From the NCBI GenBank assembly GCA_964023275.1, contig OZ029921.1:1687001-1751000 (forward strand): a stretch of DNA of 64,000 nt. Direction: 5' to 3'. The stretch is from Norana najaformis. Lineage: Eukaryota; Annelida; Clitellata; Crassiclitellata; Hormogastridae. Shown piece by piece: positions 10,978-24,100 of this stretch. Positions within the stretch are counted from its first letter, which is position 1, and each line of letters begins with the position of its first letter. The position numbers and the translations under genes were made by a program. The notes under the pieces are model-generated. The model saw only the letters and a list, made by a program, of their open reading frames with translations. It made no database searches and was not told the DNA's origin.

Positions 10978-13900
10978 CTATTCGTCATTCGAGTAGTTTT
11001 CTGTTTTCATGTCGTTGAGACCGAGAATTTCGTTCTGTTCAAATGATCGTATGTACCTCTCGATAGTCATTTCTGGATCGTCGTCGGGTGCGTAGATATT
11101 CTAGATAAAAAAATCCAAGATAAGTAAAACAAATGTCAGCCAAACCTCTGAGACTGTCAGCATGTTTCTACGTGTGAAGCGGTCAGCAGTACTTGCAAGA
11201 GAGAACTGCACAAGTTGTTGCACAGGCATTTTAACATATAGTTTTTTATTGCACCATTAGGCTGTTTTATAAGGTTGCACTGCAATGAGGCCGGAAGGTG
11301 GTGGTGTAGTGGCCTCGTAACCGGAGGGTCGCGGGTTCGAATCTACCTCAAGCCACATAACAGTATTTTATTGCAATTGTACAGCAGAAGTAACAAGAGC
11401 ACAGGAACAGCGCAACAGAAGCTAGGTAAAAAGTACTGGCTTATGTTTAATCTAATGAATTCTGTAGAGCCGTTTTCATAATGTGCAAAGCATCACTCGA
11501 TAGTCGCTTGAAGTGAAACCGCAGAAAAAATCATAATCCGTGACAGAAGCTGGTTGAAAACCAAATGTTTCGAGAAACCACAAAGCAGGCTATGGTATGG
11601 TATCAAGCAGAAATGAACAAGTCTTAACTTCACATCTGAATGACATTAAAATAACTGACAGAAAGCAGAGAACTGGGCAGTGAATTCCATAGCTTTGGAC
11701 CAGCCACCACGGCCTTATACAAGACCCAGTCTCATTTCTTAATTAACAGTAAATCATGTATAACATCAATTTTTACATAGTTTTGCATGACGGAGCTCAT
11801 ACAGTGACTTTAAACACTTTCCAGTTGACAGTTTGGTTTGATTCAATTTGATCCAGTTTGGACAGATACAATTCCAAACATTATCCACCGTAGCTGTCTG
11901 CCTGCCTGCCTGACTCTTGACCTGAAACTGAACCCTTCCTGCCTATCGACTCTGTTTTGACTGAGCGCCGGTGAATAAGCTGGTTCCCAACACTTAGCTT
12001 TCACTGGGCGCCGTAGAAACCTTGAGCTTATGATTGTGATTTGGTCAAAATTACTAAGCCACTGTAGGGGCCTTAAAAACAGACTTTGTAATTGGAAACT
12101 TGTCGTCACCTGCATGTAACTGTTTCCTGCTGGATCGTCGAGAATGAGATGAACGTCCAACCTTTCTCCTGTGATAACCTGTATTTAAGAGAGCCAATTA
12201 TCATCTAAAATAATGTAATAATTAAACTAGAAGATAATTTACCTAGAAATTTCACAAGTTACTGAGCAGTCGCAACAAATGACGTTGTATAAACACACCA
12301 CTCTTAAAGACTTCAAAACAGAACTGAATGTGACCAATAAAAAATCTGTGCTATAAAAAATCAAATCATACATATTGCCAAGTTTTTAAAATCTCCGTCA
12401 TGTGAAAGTCATTAGAAGACTAGAAAAAGTTCTCTGATCTATTTGAATTTGACCCTGCTTCTCCAACAGATCATGATTTTGGAATGTGATTTTACTAGAA
12501 GCGACCATCAACTGACCGATGCATTGGGCATTAAGATAACAGCACTATAGAAGTCAGAAGTCATCAGATTAGATCAGAGGTCACTGCAACATAAATATAA
12601 ATGATCTGACATAACCTTACTGCTGACCTTATTTAACTGACGGCAGAACTCATTCATTTTCGCTCGGATGCCATCCTGCGAACTGTCGCCGGATATGAAT
12701 GGATTCTTACCCTCCAACTGCAAACACACAAGCAAACTCACAGGGCAACAAAAATTCTTAGCAGTTACAAATCGAGCAGTCCTCTAAACTTATTCGAAGA
12801 GGCAGTATAAACCAAAACACCAAACAAATTAATAACTACTGTGAAACATAAGTCATCGCATATAAAATGATTGATAATGTATGCAAATGTCACAGAATTA
12901 AAAAAAGATGAATAAAATACTTCAATTAACCAAGAAAAACAAACAGAATATTTCATTCAGACAAAACTCTCTTATTTTTAATCCTTACCACTTCATTCTA
13001 CATTAAATATTGGTTCATAATTATCAACTACTTCTGCAAACGAAGCCAGCTGTAGAAGACGCACAAACCTGTTCCCTGATCTGCGTCAGTAGACCCTCAA
13101 CTGTTGTGAATTTTCCTCCAAGTGTTCCTTCAACCAGCTCCAGGTCAAGTTCCGGAACCCGGACGCCACATGTGTCCGACTGTCAACCACCACCAATCAA
13201 ATAAATCTTAATAATTAATATTTTTAAGACTATCAACAAAATTAACCTAAAATTCACTGTAATTTCACTTTTAGGATCCATAGCAAGTTCTGTGTTTATT
13301 GTGAGGCTGCATAATAGACGTATGTTGTGTATGTATGTCTGTATGTATGTCTGCATGTATTTGTCTGTATATATATATATATATATGCCTGTATAGAAGC
13401 CTGTATGTCTGTATAGATGTCTGAATGTATGTATGTCTGTAAGCTTTATCCTCATCAAAGGCTGCATAAATGTCCAATTACATTACACAGACAACACATT
13501 TACATTTACGCTAACCTTGAGAATGTCGCGACTGAGATCCTTGACATCTGTCAGGTGAAGCGTGATCCTCTGTCCCAGATCCTCAATTCCACAGCCACCT
13601 TTGACCTCGCAGTCTCGATGTCCGCAGGCCTCACAATTCGTCGCCATGATCACCACCTGTTTGAAAAACGGTATATCTACAACATTTTCAAACAAAAAAT
13701 CTTAAAAATTGTCAACTTACGTAACAAAAAAATACAAAAACAGATCACTGGTAAAATAATCAAAGAAATTTTGTAAATTTTAAAATACTAAAAACCCCTG
13801 CTTGCAATTTCAAATGATAACAGCCTCAGAATATTCATTCCATCTACAAATTCCCGCTGGTGACAACAGAAATATTTTGTCCACTGAGTAACATAATACT

Positions 13901-16900
13901 AAAAACAACCAACAAGCGTCAAAATCATCAATAAACAGGACAAATAACTCTGCATAAAACACGGTCTGTTATACCATGAATTCTGCTACAACCCAAACTC
14001 AGCTAAGCTATGAAAATAACCTCACTGTAGTACAACCTTATAGTATTGTTCTTGAACCAGCTCCCAACGATTTTGTTATAAAGCATTTACGGCTTAAAGT
14101 TAACAAAAAACCCATAGCTTCAATAATAGTAATAAATATAATTTAATAAAAACAATATTGAAAATGTCAAAAAGATCCTCCTACCAACAACTTTAATAAA
14201 AGTAATAAATAGAATAATTTAATTTAATAAAAACAATATTGAAATGTCAAAAAGATACTCCTACCAACAACTTTAATAAAAGTAATAATTTAATTTAATT
14301 TAATAAAAACAATATTGAAATGTCAAAAAGATACTCCTACCAACAACTTTAATAAAAGTAATAATTTAATTTAATATAATAAAAACAATATTGAAAATGT
14401 CAAAAAGATCCTCCTACCGACTAGCTTCATGTTTGTGCTACAAGGAGAATTGCAGTTTGGACAATTTGCTGAAAACGACAGCACCTGAAACCCAGAAAAA
14501 CATCTGCCTATCACACAGTAGCGGGACGATCGCCATAAACTAATCATGCATTAACAAAGCAGTGATATGTGCATCAAGTAACACAACATGTGTTAAGGAT
14601 TTTGATAAAGGTCTTTTACAGCATCCCTCGAAAACCCATGGATCAGGATTCAATTCAATGTTCATTTATCGAAACCGTTCAAACAAACAAATAACAAATA
14701 TTGAAACCATTAAATAAAAAAATAAAATATATATCATAGTTATATAAAAATATACAAATATGATAAATAGCCATGTTGGCCTAAAATGCACTACACTAAG
14801 TGTGTTAAGACATACATACCTACATACATGCATACATGCATATATACATACATATTAGATGACGTCACAGATCTTGACGGATTATGTCCAATGGACTGTG
14901 ATTTAAAAATGCAGAAATGCTTAGAAGCGACCATCAATTGATGCCTTGTGCATTCTGATAACACTGCAACAGAAGCCTCCAGCTCATATTAGATCAGACA
15001 ACGTACAACGGAATGTCTGAACCTAATCTAACGACTTCTGTAGCGCCATTATAAGATGCACAAGGCATCAATCAAAGGTCATCTTAAGTGAAACTGTAGC
15101 CCAAGTCACACTCGGCTGGAGAAGCCCGATTGAAGCCCAAACTTCAATCGGGCTTGTCCAGCACTTCACTTTATGAGTAAGCAACTGGCCAATCAGATTC
15201 TGAATCATACACGCTCCTAAAAAATATCCTGGTTAAATTAAATTGCAATCGACAAACCTCATCTTTGAGCCTAGGGTTTGATTCTCCACTTGTAGCTGAT
15301 GCCTCTCCACTCACTTCCGTTTCATCCTCAGCCTATAAAACAAGTTATTCACTCCTTGATACCACTCCCAAAGACAGTGGATATAAAGGATATAAACTAT
15401 TATATAGGAGATAACTAGATATATAAATAATAAAATTAATAAATAAATATAAATATAATAAACAAATATATATAAACAATTCATTTAAGCCTGTATCAAA
15501 TCGAGCATTAATGTTCAAATGAAATCATTCAGAAAGTAACTGGGTCATCTGTAAGGTCAAGGAAGGTCAGTTAAGTTCGTTACCACGACACCAATGTCGA
15601 TGTCCTGCTGGTGTGTGCGGACGTAATGGGCCTCGATCAGATGCTCATCCTTGTGTGGAGCATGTGGATTTTCGACAAAACTGCTTCCGGTTGGATCGTT
15701 GATGATCTGGAAAGACAGCAGAAGAAGCCAGAGAAAAATAAATTTATAGCAAAGGGAACAGATATTTATTGAGTTGTAAAAATTAAGTATCAACTTAGTT
15801 CAGTTTTGAAACGACTAAATAAAAAAAATTGATGCAGGTCAGAAGGTCAAGCAAAAGGGTCAGTAGGTCAAGCAAAAGGGTCAGTAGGTCAAGCAAAAGG
15901 GTCAGTAGGTCAAGCAAAAGGGTCAGTAGGTCAAGCAAAAGGGTCAGTAGGTCAACAAAAAGCGTCTGCTGGACTTGCACTGAATCATACAGAAATTCTA
16001 AACAGCAGGATTTTGACATTAGAATTTTTCAAGATAAAGAAGTAAATTAAAATAAATTAAAATAATTATGATAACCTGTGTGGTTTTTGGAGTCGGGGAC
16101 CAAGGTATTGGTTCTATGGGAACACGGGGATCCACAAGCGGATCAATTCTGGCAACAATTTTTAAAACCCAAAGCAAAATTTTGAGTTAAATTATTATAT
16201 TGAAATTAACAAGATAACAGTCTTACTTCAACAGTTATATCACTGCATCATATTAAGTGATAACAACATACAGTTGCATATATTTACATAAAAATTTACA
16301 TATATTAACATAAAATTAAAATAAATTTACGTACAATCGTAAATGGTTTCTGTAGCTCTTTTAGCAGCTGCAGTTTCTCAATGAATTTGTCAATTTTTTC
16401 TGCATTTTCCGGATCAATTTCCTATGTTAAAGCACAAAATGGGAATCTGATGATTCAAAATGGCAATAAAATAATTATATCAAAAGTTTATACACAGAAA
16501 TTGTGCATTAAATAATAAGTTTCCAGATTTTAGATCACAGACACACTAATTTATTGCAATAACTAATAAAATGGTGCAGTATTTATTTATTATTTACAAT
16601 GGGCAAAGTAAAGTAATCTCGTTTAAGAGAGGCTAACCCTAACCCTCTTTCAACAATTACCCAGATTTGAAGTCCTGGGTTTTCAGTAGAAATCCCTAAA
16701 GCTTTCCTTAAAAACTGTTCTCTTGCAAGTGAATGAGTGACTGAATGGATGAATGCTACAGTTACCTTTCGTTCCTTTTGCATTAACTGGAGGCCATAAA
16801 CGACCGAATCGAGTAAACCCTCAACTGTATTCACCTCTGCACAACACAAAAAGAAGCTGTTTCCAAACGAGTTACATAAATTCATGTTACGTACATATAC

Positions 16901-18518
16901 TGGACATACCTATACGCACTGGAGGCTCCTTAAAACACACTTCATTATTACACAAATTCTGATATAATACGGTTGGGATCCAAAATTAATTCACCAATGA
17001 AAAAACAGGCGGTTCTTGAAATGTCTCCCAAAGACTATATGGAGTTTCTGATGTATTTAAATGTAAATGAACATATGTTTCTATAGTGATTGTATGGCTC
17101 ATTTTTCAGTGAATTAATTAGGTGAGATCCTTCACCACTGCGCCCCGTTTAAATGGGCGCCATGCCATTTAAGGTCCTCACGTACGGACCGTGCTAGCCC
17201 GAGATTTATATCTCTGGCATAAGCCATGACTATTTACAGCACCTTTTAAGAACTTCTCAAAGTGCTTCTCGCTGACCTTACTGAAGTTTTAAAGAACGAG
17301 ATGTTTGTCTGTAAATGAAGGATTTAGCGTAGGCCACTTTGGTTAGCAGATTTCTTAACAGATCAGAAAGAATAAAAATCTGTTCTTGCCTCCTTTCTTG
17401 GTCGGAATCTGTTCGAACTCGAGTTCTGGAATGGCAAACGACGCGTAGTCTGACTTCACAACTTGTCGGTTCAAATCCTAAAAGAAAAAGAAAACCAGTC
17501 TCTAATTGCTAGTCAATCAGTCAACCACGAGGTATGGGGTTCAAAACCCTATACAGCAGAATGATGTTGCAAGATGTCTGGTCCTCTTGAGTCTCGTAGT
17601 GAAGTCATAAAGCAAGTCAGTGTATTTACTTACAGTGGGAAGACGAGGGGAAGAGGTAGAGAGGACTTGTCACTTGTGCTCATTTGCTGATACAAAGAAA
17701 AACCGAGTGGGTAACAATTCACACCCATGGGCTTAGCTTAGAGAAAGCTCTTCTTTTTCCCTTAGACACGCTTATATTATGTTAGTGAAAAACTTTTGCA
17801 TACCTTCACATCAGTCACGTAAACCACTAAATTCTTCAAAGTGTGACTCTTTTAAAATGGAATTTTTTTTAGTAAAACTGCTCACAAACTGGAAAATAAA
17901 TCTATACTAAGTTACAACACGGAATGTTTTTTCGCTTTATGCATTAATTTTCAGTCAGTATGATATTTTGTATCTACATGCAAAATGTTATAAGAACTTT
18001 GTTCAAGAGATGCTCAGCATATAAAATAACGTGTCGGGTTTCTCAGCTCACTGCTCTAATAATGTTCAATATATTTGGTTATAAATTAAGTAAAGTTCGA
18101 AATGCCTGTGCATACCTCAGTTTTTCTAACTGAAAGCGTATACTGGACTCCTTTCTCCTGGATCTTTCCACCGGACTGGGTACTCCGATCCGAGTACCCA
18201 CAGCTATCGCACTGGAACGATGAAATGATCACCTCTCGGAAAAACGGTATCTTGGTCAGAAGAAGACGGGTTACTCCCTGACAGCAACAACTCAGATTTA
18301 ATTATTCTGCAGTAAATACATACACAAATAATACTCTAATACCATCACACAATATGACCTTCAACCTGTGACAATGAATAATTTACCAAAACAGTTCAAA
18401 CCTGTTCGTAGCAGTGAAGGCAAAGGCTTTCTATCTCCGTCACTTCATCCACGTCCTCGGGATTCAAATCAGGGAATAGCACGCACGGCTTGTCACCATT
18501 GCTAACACCCTCTGACAT
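10978..18518 (-). CDS. ZPR1: Zinc-finger protein ZPR1, complete, 13 exons
   Basis: ZPR1 is a conserved eukaryotic protein that binds eEF1A and, in vertebrates, SMN complexes, and shuttles between cytoplasm and nucleus. Exons on the minus strand: 18402-18518, 18116-18277, 17390-17477, 16766-16836, 16335-16421, 15584-15706, 15258-15332, 14418-14484, 13516-13676, 13069-13179, 12628-12717, 12110-12178, 10978-11100. They total 1344 nt (447 residues plus stop), against about 459 in human. Both C4 zinc fingers are present: first SLCLHCYEQ...CDSCGYSD (exons 1-2), second NCPNCN...NCEACGH (exons 8-9). Each is followed by its own ZPR1 beta domain, with [14 protein letters not shown] (exon 6) in the first and [10 protein letters not shown] (exon 12) in the second. 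The end is [14 protein letters not shown]. The start is the only Met giving the expected N-terminus. All phases agree. Intron 3 uses a GC donor. AATAAA signals (minus) lie near 10354 and 10287. Confidence 0.96.
11285..11400 (+). repeat. tRNA-headed repeat fragment
   Basis: GGTGGTGTAGTGGCCTCGTA and GGGTCGCGGGTTCGAATCTA give A- and B-box-like sequence, but no acceptor stem pairs. It lies 3' of the ZPR1 last-exon acceptor, in the final intron. Confidence 0.5.
11860..12050 (-). repeat. SINE-B copy in the last ZPR1 intron
   Basis: The minus strand reads TTTCTACGGCGCCCAGTGAA, AACCAGCTTATTCACCGGCG, CTCAGTCAAAACAGAGTCGA and GGCAGGCAGGCAGACAGC, matching copies at 37003, 46738 and 48060. Confidence 0.85.
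13326..13445 (+). repeat. TGTA/TGTC microsatellite in a ZPR1 intron
   Basis: GTATGTATGTCTGTATGTAT-type repeats with a central (TA)n. Confidence 0.9.
14120..14418 (-). repeat. Four tandem copies of the 5' end of ZPR1 intron 8
   Basis: Units of 76-80 bp. Each begins on the minus strand with GTAGGAG (plus CTCCTAC at 14178, 14258, 14334 and 14411). The last copy abuts exon 8 and supplies its real donor. The others are intronic duplicates of the splice-site region, with CAATATTG and TTATTAAAGTTGTTG-like blocks. Confidence 0.85.
14925..15140 (+). repeat. SINE-D copies
   Basis: GAAGCGACCATCAATTGATG, then an inverted-orientation copy with CTAATCTAACGACTTCTGTA and GCACAAGGCATCAATC. Related copies are at 11442-11560, 12430-12600, 39785-39905, 41400-41560, 59945-60055 and 62590-62710. 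Confidence 0.7.
15835..15958 (+). repeat. 21-bp minisatellite, six copies, ZPR1 intron 6
   Basis: The unit is GTCAAGCAAAAGGGTCAGTA plus G. Because 21 is a multiple of 3 it stays open in frames on both strands, which explains repetitive Leu/Asp and Arg/Ser pseudo-frames. Confidence 0.95.
17075..17235 (+). repeat. SINE-C copy in ZPR1 intron 3
   Basis: GTGAATTAATTAGGTGAGAT, CCGTTTAAATGGGCGCCATG and GGACCGTGCTAGCCCGAGAT follow the SINE-C consensus seen at 33885 and 50745. Confidence 0.85.
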
Positions 18519-18689
18519 TATCTCAATTTTTACCAGATCGGACTAAAAATCTAGAAACAAAAGTTCTATAAAATTGTTTTTGTGCGCCTTTTTCTCGAGT
18601 TTTCTACCAACACGCTTTTCTGTACAGCCTGCGAAATCGGAAGTGGATTTATAGATTTAAGCCATAGATATATCTATGATTTAAGCAGG

Positions 18690-18800
18690 CCCCTGAATGA
18701 CGTCATATGCTAAAGGGCTGCCATCTTGCAAGTAGACGGAGTCAAAGCGTTCTTGTACTGTATTACTTCGTTGGTATTAGTGTAGAAAAAACGTGCGAAA
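18690..18800 (+). repeat. Copy of the THAP-exon upstream block
   Basis: AGGCCCCTGAATGACGTCAT and, after a 45-bp extra piece, GTATTACTTCGTTGGTATTA then GTGTAGAAAAAACGTGC. This matches 28792-28857 closely. The THAP coding part is absent here, so only the 5' end is shared. Confidence 0.75.
18698..18705. promoter_or_regulatory. CRE palindrome TGACGTCA upstream of ZPR1
   Basis: A perfect TGACGTCA 180 bp upstream of the ZPR1 start codon, inside a block (18690-18800) that recurs upstream of the THAP exon. CREB/ATF proteins bind this sequence. Function here is inferred. Confidence 0.5.
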
Positions 18801-18805
18801 CGAGT

Positions 18806-21151
<2,346 letters not shown>

Positions 21152-24100
21152 TCAGACATGCAGCTTCTGTCTCATCTTTGGTGAATCAGCGAACGGCGAC
21201 AACAAGTTCAGCGAATTCAAGGGATCTTCGAAATCCTGCAGGCTCGTTTCATCCCATTTAGGCGAAAACCACGACACAAACTCCTCCATCAGTTCGTCAC
21301 CAAACTGATTCTTCAAGTCATCTTCACCATCCTCGATGCTCGTCGAAGTCTGAGTCAGAAGACGGTCGACTTCAAAGCGGTTCTCTTCGCTTGATTGCAG
21401 AATAAAGTCATCTGGTGCCAAATTCCTCGTCGTTGGTGGTATCTGCTCCATGTCCGGTTCAACCGGCTGTGAAGTCGCGGCCAGTGGCTTTGACAGAGAA
21501 AGCGAGGTCGAATTTGTGTTTCGGCTGAGGTCGCGTGGGTGATCAGAAAGCGTCATTTTCGCCAGCTGGGTTTCGATTTCTGAAGGAACGAAGAAGGTGG
21601 ATGCAGGCGAAAGCGTCTCGCAATAGTCGTCCAGTGCAGAGTCACAAATGTTTCCAAAGTTTGCGCGCTCAATAGCGCAGCGAACAATCGCCTCAGTGTC
21701 CAAGACTTTTGCCTCACTGACTTCATCTGAAACGAGTCCTTCCAAGTCGTCCCCGAACAGCAAGTCAAGAAAGTCAGGAATCTTAGAGTCGGGCTTTGAA
21801 TTTGAAGCATCCCCGGCCATTAAGACGGCCACAGATTCGCTTTCCGAACATCTGCTTGCTTGGTCCATCACAGAATTTGGCGACAGAGCCCCACTGCTTT
21901 CTGCTCGACTGAAACTGGGAACCGAGTTGTCAGAAACTGAGAAATCATCAGCCACGACATTTGCCCTCGTCGCTCGCTTCCCTCGTTTCTTTTTCGGCTC
22001 GTTGCGACTTCTCACTCGACTTTTACCTGCCTTCAACACCGCAACATTGTCAGTTTTGCTGCGCGACTGTTTCGAGGCCACTTTCCCAGACTCCACTGAA
22101 ATCTTGGTTTCAGGCTGAGTTTCATCAACGTCCGACCCTTCGTGTACGGACGATGCACTCTTTGCATCGGAAGCAGCGCCACCACGTGACACCGACTCCT
22201 GCGCATTAGAGTCGCCAACCGACATCCACTGATGTCGACCAACCTTGACCAAGCGACACTTGACGTGGCCGACCATGGCGTCCGTTGGGCCAACTGCCAA
22301 CTTCTCAGTAGAATCCAAGCTCTTTTCGCTGTGTGGTGTCGATGGTTGAACTTCCTTCAATGCCTTTGACTCTGGCTTTTCATCGCCAAGCGGTCTTCCT
22401 CTAGTCGTTGCTGTGGCTACCGGACTGTGCTCGCCGACGTGAAGCTTAAGTCGGATCGGTCGTCGTGGTTTTGCAGAATCTTCCCGTGGAAGAAGTTTCT
22501 TGGGTAATTCCTTACGGCAGCTGAGCGGACTTTCAATTTCATCGTTGGAATCTTTGTCAAAGTCATAGATGCTAAGATTCAAACCCTCATCCTTTGTTTC
22601 TGCTTTAACTTCGTCCTTCTGGATTTTATCACCAGACTTTTCTTTGGCTTCTGTCATCTTAGGCATTTCTTTTCTAGCCCTTGGTTTCTGCTTGCGAGAC
22701 GCTGTCTTCTCTCCCACGACTCTGGCAGAGCGACCTGCTGCTGGAATCCTATCAGCAGCTGTGCTTACACGTCCGGCAACTGTCCTCTCAAATGTGGCCT
22801 CAGTTCTGTCCTCAGAGACCGTCTTGTCCTTTGCATTGGTTGTCTGATGAACTGGCGCAGGCATCTCCAGATCGCAACTGTCCTGAGCAAGATCGTGATC
22901 AAGAAGTGGATCGTTGCGGCGCTGACGTTTGCGTCCTTTCTCATCGATCTTCTGCACGACAACTGAAAACGATTTACAATGCTGCAGCAACAAATTGAGG
23001 TCATCCTTCTTCTTGGCACCAGAGGATGCCCGACGCGAAGCATCTCTGTTCTTGGACAGCGCCTTCTTGTTACCTGTGTCCTTGATGATGCCTGGCAATG
23101 GCGCCACGATGCCGCAAGACTCAAGGTCACCGGGGCTCAAAGTGCTGTTGCTATGGTGATGACCTTCTTTGGAGATGGGGAGGTCTTGGCAGGCGAGTTC
23201 TGTTGGCCCTGGAGCAGATGTCGCGCATTCTTCTGGTGCAATGGAACTCTTTTTCGAGGCACTGTTGTTGTGTCGAGTAGCGGATTTAAGCAAACGACTG
23301 ACAGAGGGAGCAGCTGACGTATGATTGACAGCGGTAGAGGGCAGCACAGAATGACTGGCAGAGGGAGGTGCTGATGGATGTGTGACTGGGAATGGAGTCG
23401 GTGAATGACTGACCGAGGAAGAAGCCAATGGATGACTGGCATTGCCAATCAATGCATGTGACGTCGGATCAACAAAAGTCTCACAATCTGGAACAGTTTC
23501 TTTTGCAAGGTCACTGGTGCTGGGTTCGTCAGGTTGTGACCCTGACGACACTGCACCTTTCTCGAGGGCCGAGCTGGCGATCTTTGCAAAGAGAATGTGC
23601 TTATCAATAGCCAGGCTCCCAGCACACGGCTTCGTTTTTGATGTCCCACAATCACTGGTCGCTTCGAGCATCGGAGGTCCGCGGTTTTCCCCGTCATCCG
23701 AGTCAGAAATGTCGGAGAACTGCTCCATGTAGGTGAAGTCCGTCTTTTCGAGAACTGGTGGCTCCGAATCCATGACGGAGGAGGATAACAGATCGCTCGA
23801 GATATCTGTCTTCGTTCTGCCAGCAGAACGAGAGCTTTGCTTTGGCACAGAGACGTCTTGTGCCTTTTTGGCGCCAGCAAGAGCAACCTCACTGTGCCCA
23901 GCCTCTGAACAGGAAGCAGAAATAGGAGGCGGCACTGTCTGGGTCAACCCGGCAGAGGAAGAAGGAGGCAGGGTCTTGCGGTGACTGTAGAAATGCAGCG
24001 GGTTGATGGTGGAGCTTTTGGCACCGGCCAGAACCCCACCAACTCCCGTATCCTGGTCTTTTGATGGAACGTCCTGTGCATCATCAACCTGTAGCGACAT

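Noticed and set aside
13271-13477. Tyr/Ile/Thr-rich minus-strand frame
   Set aside because: Translation of a TGTA microsatellite in a ZPR1 intron.
15795-16050. Leu/Asp- and Arg/Ser-repeat frames on both strands
   Set aside because: The 21-bp minisatellite keeps both strands open. It lies within a ZPR1 intron.
16082-16154. Possible extra ZPR1 exon ([14 protein letters not shown]...)
   Set aside because: It has splice-like ends, but its 73 nt would shift the frame, and exons 5 and 6 already join perfectly at a conserved ZPR1 site.
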